Below, piece after piece: positions 1 to 8,199 of a stretch of DNA of 64,000 nt; the stretch's first letter is position 1; the number at the start of each line of letters is the position of its first letter. Below the pieces are notes generated by a model. It was not told the origin of the DNA and did not search any database. It saw nothing but the letters and a program-made list of their open reading frames with translations. Origin of the DNA: Halotia wernerae (lineage in GTDB: Bacteria > Cyanobacteriota > Cyanobacteriia > Cyanobacteriales > Nostocaceae); NCBI GenBank assembly GCA_034931985.1, contig JAYGHB010000095.1, forward strand, positions 79,415-143,414. The letters run 5' to 3'. A program made the translations under genes and the position numbers.

Positions 1-519
1 GCCTTAAATTCTGGTTTAGACGCAGCACAAGCACAAGAATTTGCTCAGTTGCGGCGACAAACAGTACATACAGAACCTTATTTCGATTATGACAGCTTAT
101 TGCCGGGTGCTGTCAATGCACTGTTAAAAATTCAGCAAGCTGGAATCGATTTGGCCGTGATGACAATGCGTCGGGTTTGGGAACTAGACTATGCCTTTAA
201 AAAACATGATTTAGGCAGATTTTTTCCCGAAAATCGCTGTTATTGCCTCAGCAATGACTACGTTAAAACTCGTGACATTGCAGATAAACCCTTATTGATG
301 GCCAGAGCATTAGAAGAACTACCCCCCGCAGCTGATACTTGGATGGTGGGGGATACGGAAGCTGATATTACTGCTGCGAAAAAACATGGTGTTAAGGTGA
401 TGGCTGTGGAATCTGGTATCCGCGATCGCGCTCAATTGGAACTTTATCACCCAGACCTAATTGTTAAAGACTTAAGCTCCGCTGTAGATTTAATCCTAGA
501 GCCTAGTACATCGATTTAG
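1..519 (+). CDS. HAD-family hydrolase, C-terminal part (5' truncated by window edge)
   Basis: The frame is open from the first base, so the gene starts outside the window and about 172 residues are visible. HAD hydrolases are Asp-nucleophile phosphatases; the nucleophile motif I would lie upstream of the window. Visible features are a motif II-like stretch (LAVMTMRR), a Lys-containing region (KPLLMARALEEL) and the acidic motif IV WMVGDTEADITAAKKHGVK, which binds Mg2+. The next helix (GIRDRAQLELYHPDLIVKD) is typical of phosphoglycolate phosphatase-like members. The substrate cannot be told. The gene is convergent with the CPP1-like gene, and a GC-rich hairpin follows the stop codon. Confidence 0.85.
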   Translation, partial: ALNSGLDAAQAQEFAQLRRQTVHTEPYFDYDSLLPGAVNALLKIQQAGIDLAVMTMRRVWELDYAFKKHDLGRFFPENRCYCLSNDYVKTRDIADKPLLMARALEELPPAADTWMVGDTEADITAAKKHGVKVMAVESGIRDRAQLELYHPDLIVKDLSSAVDLILEPSTSI

Positions 520-531
520 TTACCAATCAAA

Positions 532-560
532 AGCCCCCTTACCAGACAGGAAAGGGGGAC
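532..560 (+). terminator. Hairpin between convergent genes
   Basis: CCCCCTT and AAGGGGG pair across a loop of about 10 bases, 12 bases after the HAD stop codon and before the end of the convergent CPP1-like gene. There is no clear T-run, so it may be a dispersed repeat that also stops transcription. Confidence 0.5.
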
Positions 561-616
561 AGGCGATTTCAAATATTACATCCGCTTTGGAATGACTTTT
601 GTACAATCGAAGGGAT

Positions 617-1243
617 CTAACGTAGAAAACTGCTAACTAACCACAACAATATAAATGTCAGTACTGTAGAAAACTGATTTGAGGTCAAACTGACAAATTG
701 TGTTTGCGGTAAAAACCAATTAGCAAACAGTCCCCCGATAATTAAACCCATTATTAGTGCAATGAGTGTAAACAAAACTGCTCTACCGAATTTACCTTCT
801 TTACGATTGAGAAAGTAAATACTAATTCCTACCCCAACTACTAGCACCAACTGCAAAACTTGATCGCCTGTAGCTGGATAAAAGATACTAATAGCACTTA
901 AACCCAAGTACCAAGCTCCAGGTACCAGTACATCTGTCGGCGTTGGCTGATCCAGCATTCGTTGCAGCCACGCAGGCGACTGCTCACGGGGGGTTGGACT
1001 TTCTTTAACAGGCGGTTGCACTCGTAGTTCTGGAAATCGAATCCGCTCAGGCACTTTTATTTTACCTTCCTGGCGCATCCGTAAACGCTCCATTAAAATC
1101 GCATCGTAAGCAGTTTCGATGAGTTCTAGACTCTTGGAATCGCCACCGTACTGCTCCATTAGGCGATTGCGAGCATCCTGAATCTCATCGAAGCTAGCAT
1201 CTTCTGATACCCCAAGTTTTTCGTAGGGATTTTGATCGCTCAT
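617..1243 (-). CDS. CPP1-like family membrane protein with J-like N-terminus
   Basis: This is a 208-residue protein of the cyanobacterial/plastid CPP1-like (DUF3353) family. In plants, CPP1 is a chaperone-like protein that stabilises protochlorophyllide oxidoreductase. Residues 5-55 (NPYEKLGVSEDASFDEIQDA) resemble a J domain but lack the HPD tripeptide needed to stimulate Hsp70. A proline-rich linker (about 65-100) is followed by hydrophobic segments near 110-122, 127-145, 153-175 and 188-207, so it should sit in a membrane. The start is an ATG and the length fits the family. The role in this organism is inferred only from the family. Confidence 0.85.
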   Translation of the reverse strand: MSDQNPYEKLGVSEDASFDEIQDARNRLMEQYGGDSKSLELIETAYDAILMERLRMRQEGKIKVPERIRFPELRVQPPVKESPTPREQSPAWLQRMLDQPTPTDVLVPGAWYLGLSAISIFYPATGDQVLQLVLVVGVGISIYFLNRKEGKFGRAVLFTLIALIMGLIIGGLFANWFLPQTQFVSLTSNQFSTVLTFILLWLVSSFLR

Positions 1244-1935
1244 GGGAGTTTATACTTTAGCCTTAGTCAGTGGCAATCTTTTGCTTAAGGAAAAACAAAT
1301 TTAGGTTTTATCTGGATCGAAACTAAGAACGTACCGACCCATACTCATGCTCTACCACGAATGGTAGCACGGGTTAGTTAGATTGACTTGGGAATTTTAA
1401 CTACAGCCACTTTAACATATTGCCAGAACTCCGTGTATACCCTCATGTCGTTGACAAGCGAGGGCTTTACTCTAGAATTTGAACTGAGTATACCTAAAAC
1501 GCATTTTTTATGGAAAAATTAGCTTTTTTGGTTCAAATTTAGTAACTTAGTATTTCTTGAGGAAATTTTCATGAATTATCCTCATAATTGTCAGTGGTAT
1601 AGATCCACATATAGATTTAGAATTGAAAAGTTTTAAATCAACATGTACTTCGGATAGGAATCTGTCCTATTTTTAGTAAACTGCTGTGGCTAATGTCAGA
1701 ATGTATGGTGACTGGACATAAAGTTAACAATTACAGTACCTGCACTTGAGCGCGGGGATAACTACCGAAATTTTTTGCTTTCATTGTCCAGAATCCTGAT
1801 TACACTATTATTTGAATAATTAATCAGGAATTTCATTCTTAGCCCTTGTAGATTCTTAAATAACCTCCAAGTATCAACTGCGTTTTTACGCAATTCTCTT
1901 GTTAATCTTACGAATTTTTGTGCAAAGTGATGGTC
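1244..1935. other. Divergent intergenic region, no gene seen
   Basis: About 690 bases separate the CPP1-like gene from the response regulator. No credible coding frame is present. The only structure noted is an inverted repeat at 1794-1829 (TCCTGATT pairing with AATCAGGA, 20-base loop), about 105 bases before the regulator start. Promoters for both divergent genes should lie here. Confidence 0.5.
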
Positions 1936-2652
1936 ATGGCTCCCGCCAAGATTCTTGTAGTTGATGACGATCCTGCGGTTCGGAATTTAATCCAACGCTT
2001 TTTGATTAAACAGAACTATCAGGTAGAAGCTGCTGAGGATGGTAAGACAGCCTTAGCGCTATTTGAGCAATTTAACCCAGATTTGGTGATTTTAGACGTA
2101 AATTTACCAGATGTCATCGGGTTTAACCTCTGTCAAGAAATGCAAAGTCGGAATGGTGTTTTTGTACTCATGCTCACTAGTCGGGCAGATGAGGCTGACA
2201 AGATTCGCGGCTTTGCTAAAGGTGCTGACGACTATCTCACCAAGCCGTTTGGTCTGGGAGAATTAGAAGTCAGAGTAGGAGCTATTCTGAGGCGTCAGCG
2301 GGTTGTAACTACCGCTGAACAAAAACGCCTAATATTTGAAAAATTGATGATTGATCCAGTACGACGGGAAGTATCACTAAATAACCAACCAGTGCTATTA
2401 ACCGCCCTAGAATTTGATTTGTTGCATTTTTTAGCTAGCCATCCTGGTCGAGTTTGGCGGCGAGCAGAACTTATTCAAGAGGTGTGGGACTATGAATATG
2501 TGGGTGATCAGCGGGTTGTGGATGTGCATATCGGCCAAATTCGCAAGAAAATTGAAGTCGATGCTAGTCAACCAGCGTTAATTCAGACTGTACGTGGTGT
2601 GGGATACAAGTTTGATTGTCCTACTCACGGCCAGACGGAAACCAATCCCTAA
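1936..2652 (+). CDS. OmpR/PhoB-type two-component response regulator
   Basis: The protein has about 238 residues. The receiver domain (4-117) shows the acidic pocket VVDDDP, the phospho-acceptor Asp54 in VILDVNLPD, the Thr/Ser of LMLTSRAD and the Lys of YLTKPFG. A C-terminal winged helix (about 137-230) carries the OmpR pattern LTALEFDLLHFLASHPGRV...DVHIGQIRKKIE...VRGVGYKF. The frame is open upstream to a TTG at 1918, but ATG at 1936 (MAPAKILVV) or 1930 fits the receiver fold better. No histidine kinase gene lies next to it, so it is an orphan here. It is not obviously RpaA or RpaB, so no symbol is given. Confidence 0.9.
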   Translation: MAPAKILVVDDDPAVRNLIQRFLIKQNYQVEAAEDGKTALALFEQFNPDLVILDVNLPDVIGFNLCQEMQSRNGVFVLMLTSRADEADKIRGFAKGADDYLTKPFGLGELEVRVGAILRRQRVVTTAEQKRLIFEKLMIDPVRREVSLNNQPVLLTALEFDLLHFLASHPGRVWRRAELIQEVWDYEYVGDQRVVDVHIGQIRKKIEVDASQPALIQTVRGVGYKFDCPTHGQTETNP

Positions 2653-2744
2653 GTCTTATAGTCTCTAGTCTAGAGTTTTTAACTATAATTAACTCTCGAC
2701 TTTTGACTTAAGTTACTAGTACCGCTATGGGGAAGTCAAAAGGA

Positions 2745-2785
2745 GCCAGTGCGTTGGGGAGGTTCCCTCCGTTGTAGCAACTGGC
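2745..2785. repeat. Short dispersed repeat with hairpin potential
   Basis: GCCAGT and ACTGGC pair at the ends of a GC-rich segment containing GGGGAGG and CCTCC. Related segments occur near 21260, 24935, 27420 and inside menE near 37140, so it belongs to a dispersed repeat class. A minus-strand open frame across it (2736-2981) was not accepted as a gene. Confidence 0.6.
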
Positions 2786-2987
2786 ATTCAAAAAGTTTAT
2801 GCCTTTGATGATTGCCTCTGATATTTAGGGTAGAGGCATAGTATTTTTCTTTAAATAATCTGTAGTTTGGGCACGGTATGACCTGTCCATAGATGATGAA
2901 CCAGAATAGTATTGCTTGCCTGTACCAGACACTCTTAAGTGCTGGTACATTAGCTATTTCTGATAAATAGTTGCAAGACATTTTTAA

Positions 2988-3185
2988 TTAGCAGTGGTGG
3001 AACAAAGTTTCCAAATAAACACGAGCAGCACGGCGATCGCTGTCTCCATTTTGCAGTAAAAAAAGTGACAACGCTGCTGTCAGGACTCGGTTTTGATCCC
3101 AATCAGGATGCTTTTCTAAGTAAATTTTCAAGGATTCGTCGAGAGTTTCGGGAATTTCTGTAAAGATGCTAACCGTTGCTTTCAT
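2988..3185 (-). CDS. DUF2811 small protein
   Basis: This 65-residue protein (MKATVSIFTEIPETLDESLK...) matches the cyanobacterial DUF2811 family: an opening beta strand, EIPE, a helix with DESLKIYLEKHPDWDQNRV and a second helix ALSLFLLQNG. The layout resembles a ribbon-helix-helix-like mini-protein, but no function is known. ATG at 3185 was chosen over an upstream alternative at 3209 because AAGGA sits seven bases before it and family members begin at this Met. It stands alone. Confidence 0.75.
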   Translation of the reverse strand: MKATVSIFTEIPETLDESLKIYLEKHPDWDQNRVLTAALSLFLLQNGDSDRRAARVYLETLFHHC

Positions 3186-3528
3186 AAGATTTTCCTTCTC
3201 TGAGGTCAATCAAGAGGGACAAGTTGTTTGCTGTGAGGACTGCCTGTCTAACAATCTGTGTCAACCAGATAAAGTATTATTTTATACAACTGCTCAACAG
3301 ACTATAAAAGAAGCAAGTCGCATCATTGTGCGCCAAGAGGGGGTGGGTTTGTCAATGCTGCGAAATGTTAAAAACGAATGTATAAAAAATATTTTTCTAC
3401 GCAACCATTAGGGTTTACGGCTACTTTTCGTTACCTTACTTAATATAAACTCGGTCTTTCCTGTTTCTAACTTCTGGGAGTAAAAATCCCCAGTAAAACA
3501 GCAAGACCCGATCACCTCGTAGAACATC

Positions 3529-3570
3529 TGTGGAAAACCTGTAAAATCTCTGTGGAAACCTTGTGGAATC
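3529..3570 (-). promoter_or_regulatory. Cluster of three DnaA-box-like 9-mers
   Basis: On the minus strand 3529-3537 reads TTTTCCACA, the consensus cyanobacterial DnaA box. Copies with changes follow at 3551-3559 and 3562-3570, all in the same orientation. Spacings of 22 and 11 bases place them on one face of the helix. No dnaA, dnaN or other origin-linked gene is nearby, so an accessory DnaA-binding site is only a possibility. Confidence 0.3.
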
Positions 3571-3640
3571 AGTGAGGAAAATTGTAGGTAATGATAAGAA
3601 TTACAAAAATATTATCCTCTGATGACATCTATAGAAGTGG

Positions 3641-3667
3641 ATAGGGGACAGGGAATAGGGTATGGGC
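3641..3667. repeat. ATAGGG/ATGGGC-type degenerate short repeat
   Basis: The string of ATAGGG, CAGGGAATAGGG and TATGGGC units is the reverse-complement type of the ATGCCC repeats near 13803 and 21360 and inside menC and menE. Confidence 0.5.
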
Positions 3668-3800
3668 AAAGTCGAGGCGTTGAAAATCTTTTGATATGCG
3701 GGTTTGATGATGAATTTATGTCTTAAGCGATGTGGTAACTGCTATGCAGAAAAAACACAGATAAATTATCTGTGTTTTTCTAGAGCTAAATTTTCAAACT

Positions 3801-4145
3801 TTAATTTTCATCACGCCCATGAATTTGAGCAGGCGGACTTGTTGCCTCGACAGCTGTGAATGGTTCTAGAATTTTGTATGTGTGGTTTGCTCCTTTTGGT
3901 ACTACCCACGAACTCCCAGGTTCTAGCAAAATCATTTGCCCTTCAATATGCAATTCTGCACGGCCATTAATTACATAACCAACTGTTTCGTATTCCCGTG
4001 TATTTGGCTGCTTATCTTCACTAGGTTGCTCATTTTCCCAAAGACGCATGGAAATAGATTTGCCAGATGCCAGATACTTCTGACCCTCTTTACCTTTGGG
4101 AGAATAGGTAGAGTCTATTTTCTTAACACTTGTGTCACTATTCAT
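3801..4145 (-). CDS. Cupin-domain protein
   Basis: This 114-residue single-domain cupin has the two conserved barrel motifs: around YETVGYVINGRAELHIEG and then GSSWVVPKGANHTYKI. The usual metal-binding His pair of motif 1 is not obvious, while motif 2 keeps one His (ANHTY), so metal binding is uncertain. Only two bases separate it from the upstream alcohol dehydrogenase gene, so the two are very likely co-transcribed. Its role may be to handle a small molecule linked to the dehydrogenase or to sense stress; this is inference from position. Confidence 0.85.
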   Translation of the reverse strand: MNSDTSVKKIDSTYSPKGKEGQKYLASGKSISMRLWENEQPSEDKQPNTREYETVGYVINGRAELHIEGQMILLEPGSSWVVPKGANHTYKILEPFTAVEATSPPAQIHGRDEN

Positions 4146-4147
4146 AA

Positions 4148-5323
4148 TTAATTGGATGGTTTAAGTACAACTTTGATGCAGTGGTCTTTCTTGTCTTTAA
4201 ATATTTGGTAGCCGTGGGGTGCTTGGTCTAGAGGTAGACGATGGGTAATGACAAACGATGGATCAATTTCGCCATTTTGAATGCGGTCTAGCAAGGGCTT
4301 TAAATATTTATGGACGTGGGTTTGTCCCATTTTGAAAGTTAGACCTTTGTTCATAGCAGCACCCATAGGTACTTTGTCGATAAAGCCGCCATAAACCCCT
4401 GGTATGGATACATGACCACCTTTCCTGCAAGACACAATAACTTGCCGTAATGCTGTGGGGCGGTCTGTTTCTAAACGAACTGCTTGCTTTGCTTGGTCAT
4501 AAAGAGCCATTAAGTCTGTGCCATGTGCTTCCATTCCTACAGCATCAATACAAGCATCGGGGCCACGTCCACCGGTCATTTCTTTAAGTGCTTCCCCAAC
4601 ATTTATTTCTTCGTAGTTAAGAACTTCGGCTTTACCGTCTTCTTTAGCCATGCGTAGGCGCTCTGGAACTCTATCAATGGCGATAACGCGTTCTGCACCC
4701 AACATATATGCACTTCTAATAGCAAATTGTCCGACTGGGCCACAACCCCAAATAGCAACGATATCACCAGGTTTGATGTTGCAGTTCTCCGCTGCCATGT
4801 AGCCAGTCGGAAAAATATCAGTTAAAAATAATACTTGCTCATCTGTCAAACCATCGGGTATTTTGAATAAACCGACATCGGCAAAGGGAACTCGTGCATA
4901 CTCTGCTTGACCACCAGCATAACCTCCGAATAAGTGGGAGTAGCCAAATAGACCTGATGGTGAATGACCCATTTGCTTTTCTACCATCCAAGCATTTGGA
5001 TTAGAGTTATCACATAGCGACCACAAATCTTGATTGCAAAAAAAACAGTTACCGCAGGAGATAGTGAAGGGAACAACGACGCGATCGCCTATTTGCACAT
5101 TTTTTACTGTACTCCCTAGTTCAACGACTTCTCCCATAAATTCATGCCCAAGGATATCACCCTTTTGCATCGTGGGAATATAACCGTTATAAAGATGCAA
5201 ATCTGAGCCACAAATTGCGGTGGAGGTGATTTTAATAATGGCATCACGCGGATTGATAATTTTCGGGTCTGGAACTGTTTCTACCCGTACATCATGTTCT
5301 CCATGCCAGCAAACTGCTTTCAT
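4148..5323 (-). CDS. Zinc-dependent alcohol/formaldehyde dehydrogenase (MDR family)
   Basis: The 391-residue protein belongs to the medium-chain dehydrogenase/reductase family, glutathione-dependent formaldehyde dehydrogenase-like branch. Catalytic zinc ligands are Cys38 (AICGSDLH) and His60-Glu61 (GHEFMG). The structural zinc lobe has Cys90, 93, 96 and 104 (SCGNCFFC...SLC). The Rossmann motif is IWGCGPVGQFA, followed by the acidic NAD-binding turn AIDRVPER. It probably oxidises alcohols or detoxifies aldehydes in the cytosol. It leads a two-gene operon with the cupin gene. A degraded relative of its C-terminus lies 0.7 kb upstream at 5985-6175, so this family was once duplicated here. Confidence 0.92.
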   Translation of the reverse strand: MKAVCWHGEHDVRVETVPDPKIINPRDAIIKITSTAICGSDLHLYNGYIPTMQKGDILGHEFMGEVVELGSTVKNVQIGDRVVVPFTISCGNCFFCNQDLWSLCDNSNPNAWMVEKQMGHSPSGLFGYSHLFGGYAGGQAEYARVPFADVGLFKIPDGLTDEQVLFLTDIFPTGYMAAENCNIKPGDIVAIWGCGPVGQFAIRSAYMLGAERVIAIDRVPERLRMAKEDGKAEVLNYEEINVGEALKEMTGGRGPDACIDAVGMEAHGTDLMALYDQAKQAVRLETDRPTALRQVIVSCRKGGHVSIPGVYGGFIDKVPMGAAMNKGLTFKMGQTHVHKYLKPLLDRIQNGEIDPSFVITHRLPLDQAPHGYQIFKDKKDHCIKVVLKPSN

Positions 5324-5352
5324 GATTATTATTCCTTGTTATTGTTGATTAG

Positions 5353-5389
5353 TTATCGGTCTTTTGTTTTTACACAAAAGACCAATAAC
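5353..5389 (-). terminator. Strong stem-loop terminator candidate
   Basis: GTTAT-C-GGTCTTTTGT pairs with ACAAAAGACC-A-ATAAC around a 6-base loop. It lies downstream of the 5487-5927 gene and upstream of the dehydrogenase promoter. Confidence 0.6.
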
Positions 5390-5486
5390 AAATTATTTAA
5401 CGGAATTTCGGTAATATCCTGCTTTAGTTCCAGTTATTGAACTCGCCGCATTTTCAACTTTTGATTCAACTTGATTAGGACAGTGG

Positions 5487-5927
5487 TTAGTCCATGTTCA
5501 TCTGCTGTTTAATATTTTCAGCGGTTTCTTGTAAGCTGCCTTTAGCTTTTTCAACTATATTAGTGCCGTTCCCATCAGGCACTCCTTTGTAATAAGTGCC
5601 TTCTGGTGTTTTTACAGTATCACCAATATTGGTATTACCAGAAAACTGGCGATAAGCGTTAGGATTTTGTCTAACGTTATTGTCAGTACTTTGTTTTAAG
5701 CTATTTTTGGCTTTTTCCAAAAGATTATTGTCAGTGCTGATGTTATTCTGACTATCGGGTACTCCTTTGTAATAGATACCCTCTGGCGTTTTCACAGTAT
5801 CAGCTTGCGCTACCATTGCATTACCGTAGCCGAAAGCTTGCATTCCCAAAAATGTCAAACTTGCCAAAAAAACTATTATAGCCTGGCGTAGAATCACATT
5901 TTGTAGCCAAGAAAATACGCGTGTCAT
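5487..5927 (-). CDS. Secreted protein with two YYKGVPD repeats
   Basis: This 146-residue protein has a basic start, a hydrophobic core (about 14-34) and AVAQADT, consistent with a signal peptide or membrane anchor. The mature part has two near-identical segments, DTVKTPEGIYYKGVPD and DTVKTPEGTYYKGVPD, about 60 residues apart. Each is followed by a charged Lys/Gln-rich helix (EKAKNSLKQS; EKAKGSLQET). The polar, low-complexity composition suggests an extended periplasmic or thylakoid-lumen protein. I know no function for the motif. Position between dehydrogenase, SRPBCC and DJ-1 genes suggests a stress role by association. Confidence 0.75.
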   Translation of the reverse strand: MTRVFSWLQNVILRQAIIVFLASLTFLGMQAFGYGNAMVAQADTVKTPEGIYYKGVPDSQNNISTDNNLLEKAKNSLKQSTDNNVRQNPNAYRQFSGNTNIGDTVKTPEGTYYKGVPDGNGTNIVEKAKGSLQETAENIKQQMNMD

Positions 5928-5984
5928 AATTATCCTCGATTACATTACAATGTGTAGATTAAGAATAGCTATATATAAGCTATT

Positions 5985-6175
5985 TCATGTTTAATAACAA
6001 CTTTGATGAAGTTGTCTTGTTTCTGTTGAAACACCTGGTAGGCATAAGATGTTTGTTCCAGTGGTAATTGATGAGTAACCACAAAGAATGGATCAAGTTT
6101 GCCGTTTGAATGTTTAGCTGTATTAGCAAACGCATACATTTTTATCTATGCATTTGCCCTATTCAAAATGTTTGA
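5985..6175 (-). pseudogene. C-terminal remnant of a second zinc alcohol dehydrogenase
   Basis: The minus strand encodes GKLDPFFVVTHQLPLEQ and FIKVVIKHE, closely matching the last 40 residues of the intact dehydrogenase at 4148-5323 (GEIDPSFVITHRLPLDQ; CIKVVLKPSN). Upstream of this, in another frame, traces of TFKMGQTHVHKYLKPLL appear as TF-stop-IGQMHR-stop-KCMRLL. It therefore carries a frameshift near 6110 and at least two stops. The rest of the gene has been lost. Confidence 0.85.
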
Positions 6176-6251
6176 CCTAGATTGAAATATATGGATGACA
6201 TTTTAAATGATTTGCTGCAACCCAGGATAAAGGTTCAGTTAATTTGAGAGT

Positions 6252-6947
6252 TTACCCTTTACCCATTGGCTGACCTTCAGTAGTAGCAATTTCCCTGGCT
6301 TCCATGAGCATTTTGAAACGGTGTAAATCATCACCAATTTGCTGTTCTGGTTCTTCACCAAAAAGTTTAGCTATCAGCGAAGCCAGTACTCCACCAGGGG
6401 GATTATATTCTAGGACAACTTTGACTTCCGTGCCGCGATCGCCTGGTGCTTTTTGAAAACGCACAAAACCGGAGTTTTCCACATCTGCACCTTCAATAGA
6501 AGCCCAAGAAATAAACTCATTTTCCCGATCTTCTAAAATATCTGTATCCCATTCGACATTACCCAAAGGTGCATTAGCAATCCAATGAGAGCGTTTTTCG
6601 TTATATACCTTCACAAATTTGAGATGCTTCATAAATGTAGGCAAATTCTCAAAGTTGTGCCAAAAGCGATATAGCTCGTCTGCCGATTTATTAATCGTTA
6701 CGGTCTTTTCAACTTTGATGGATTGGTTTATGCCCATTGCTTCCTGTGCTTGCTGAATTGTGCTATGTTTTGTTGCACTTTGATAGATCAAACCGCCACC
6801 AGCCAAAGCAGTTAGCACTCCCCGTAGGGAACCTTGTTTTAAACCCACTAGCACTAGCGCCCCTCCACTGATAAGAGATGTCCAGCGCTCAGTTTCACTA
6901 GCTTCACTGTGACTGCTAGTCAGTTTATTTTCCTGTGTCGAAGCCAC
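6252..6947 (-). CDS. SRPBCC-family (cyclase/dehydrase-like) membrane-anchored protein
   Basis: Residues 1-65 contain a weakly hydrophobic, glycine-rich hairpin (LISGGALVLVGLKQGSLRG, TALAGGGLIYQSA) like the YgaP/DUF2892 membrane module. Residues 80-215 form an SRPBCC/START-like fold: TVNKSADELYRFWHNFENLPTF, then WIANAPLGNVEWDTDILE, then FVRFQKAPGDRGTEVKVVLE. This matches the COG5637 type found in stress islands of bacteria. Such folds bind a hydrophobic ligand; which one is unknown. It lies upstream of the dehydrogenase remnant and downstream of the DJ-1 fusion, all on the minus strand. Confidence 0.88.
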   Translation of the reverse strand: MASTQENKLTSSHSEASETERWTSLISGGALVLVGLKQGSLRGVLTALAGGGLIYQSATKHSTIQQAQEAMGINQSIKVEKTVTINKSADELYRFWHNFENLPTFMKHLKFVKVYNEKRSHWIANAPLGNVEWDTDILEDRENEFISWASIEGADVENSGFVRFQKAPGDRGTEVKVVLEYNPPGGVLASLIAKLFGEEPEQQIGDDLHRFKMLMEAREIATTEGQPMGKG

Positions 6948-7043
6948 TTTTTATCTCCTGATCACAATCAAATAACCGCAGGTGTGCAAAGCAAGTCGCC
7001 TACGGTATGCTCTTTATGCCTGCGCGTCCAAGTCCAAAAAACC

Positions 7044-8132
7044 TTACATTGACACAGCCGCCCCTGTTGTTGGTTTGGGAGGCTTAGCCCCAACTGCTAC
7101 CTGCGCCCGATAGAGTTCTACCAATCGCTGTTCGGATTTCAACAAATCTTGGTAAATTCCTTTGAAAATAGCAGTTGCTACCGGATCGGTGTACATTGCA
7201 CACAAGTTACCAATATCGCCAATACCAGTTTGTACGTCTCCTAAAGCGCAACGTAACTGATATATGTCATCACTGCCTGTAAAAGCAGACTTCACCTTGG
7301 CATATTGATTGGCAATATTTGCCCTGAAAGAAGGTTTTTCGCCTAATGCGTGCAGATAAGTTTCTAAGTGTTCAATGTGGCGCTTTTTGTCAGCAATCAT
7401 CTCTTGAAAGAGCGATTTTACTTCTGTATCTGATTCTTTTTGGGTGTACTGCTCTAAAGCTTCTAATGAGTAATGCTCGCCGCCCAAAGCAGTATTTAAA
7501 CCTTTGATAATATCACCTTTGGTTGAACCACCCCAAGCATCAGCTAGTTTCCACCATTCAGCACTTGCATCCTTTTCATTTGGCAGCGCTGCGTCTTTAC
7601 CACCATAGCCTAAGCGACTAAGAATAGCTGTGGTAAAAATTGCCAAGTCACCAGGTTCACGGGAGGTAATCAAATTGCCATCAACTACCAATGGTTCATT
7701 AAGATAATTTGCACCCGCATTGATCATGTCTTTGCGGATAGCGCTAAAGCCAGTGGCTTGCTTACTTTTGAGCAAGTCACCTTCAATTAAAAGTTGTGGC
7801 CCGTGACAAACAGCTGCTACCCATTTTCCTTGTTGCATCGCCTCTTGCACAAAGCGCACCATGTTGGGATTCCGCCGCATTTTGTCGGGAGCCATACCGC
7901 CAGGAATAATCACGGCATCAAATTCAGAAACTACGGCTTCTGTGGCGGTAGCATCAGCTTCTGTGGTTAGTTTGCCGTGTTTACCTTTGTATTTTTCATT
8001 CATGCGGGAACCGAGGACAACTACCTCTATTCCTGCCTGTTTCATTCCATTGGAAGGAATAATAAACTCTATGTCTTCTACCCCATTTTCAATAAGGATA
8101 GCAACTTTTTTATTACTTGAATGTTTGGTCAT
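7044..8132 (-). CDS. DJ-1/PfpI protein fused to a ferritin-like helical domain
   Basis: The 362-residue protein has two parts. Residues 8-190 are a DJ-1/PfpI class I glutamine amidotransferase-like domain with VAILIENGVEDIEF, the strand VIIPGGMAPDK and the nucleophile elbow AAVCHGPQLL (Cys109-His110), as in general stress protein 18/glyoxalase-III-like or protease/chaperone members. Residues about 205-350 are all-helical with an E/H pattern (LGGEHYSLEALEQY, DKKRHIEHLETYLHALGE) resembling DUF2383/DUF892 ferritin-like bundles. The fusion joins a reactive-species-handling domain with a possible metal or peroxide domain. It sits between the DUF2267 and SRPBCC genes; 67 bases separate it from DUF2267, so co-transcription is likely. 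Confidence 0.88.
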   Translation of the reverse strand: MTKHSSNKKVAILIENGVEDIEFIIPSNGMKQAGIEVVVLGSRMNEKYKGKHGKLTTEADATATEAVVSEFDAVIIPGGMAPDKMRRNPNMVRFVQEAMQQGKWVAAVCHGPQLLIEGDLLKSKQATGFSAIRKDMINAGANYLNEPLVVDGNLITSREPGDLAIFTTAILSRLGYGGKDAALPNEKDASAEWWKLADAWGGSTKGDIIKGLNTALGGEHYSLEALEQYTQKESDTEVKSLFQEMIADKKRHIEHLETYLHALGEKPSFRANIANQYAKVKSAFTGSDDIYQLRCALGDVQTGIGDIGNLCAMYTDPVATAIFKGIYQDLLKSEQRLVELYRAQVAVGAKPPKPTTGAAVSM

Positions 8133-8199
8133 GTATTTTACCTATTTTTTGAAATTTAATCGGCTAAGTTTGAGTCCACTTGGAATTTTGTGTTGTTTA

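Larger units (their letters stand above)
3186..3800. other. Intergenic region, mostly non-coding
   Basis: No reliable gene is present. A plus-strand frame at 3166-3411 overlaps the DUF2811 start antisense and resembles nothing known. The region holds three TGTGGAA-type boxes (3529-3570) and an ATAGGG/ATGGGC-type dispersed repeat (3641-3667). Confidence 0.5.

Noticed and set aside
2736..2981. 81-codon minus-strand open frame
   Set aside because: It runs across a dispersed repeat, ends in repeat-derived residues and has no ribosome site or family resemblance.
3166..3411. 81-codon plus-strand open frame overlapping the DUF2811 start
   Set aside because: It overlaps a better-supported gene antisense and has no recognisable protein features.
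3529..3570. Chromosomal origin (oriC)
   Set aside because: Only three boxes, one perfect, and no dnaN, dnaA or other origin-linked gene nearby; kept as a DnaA-box-like cluster only.
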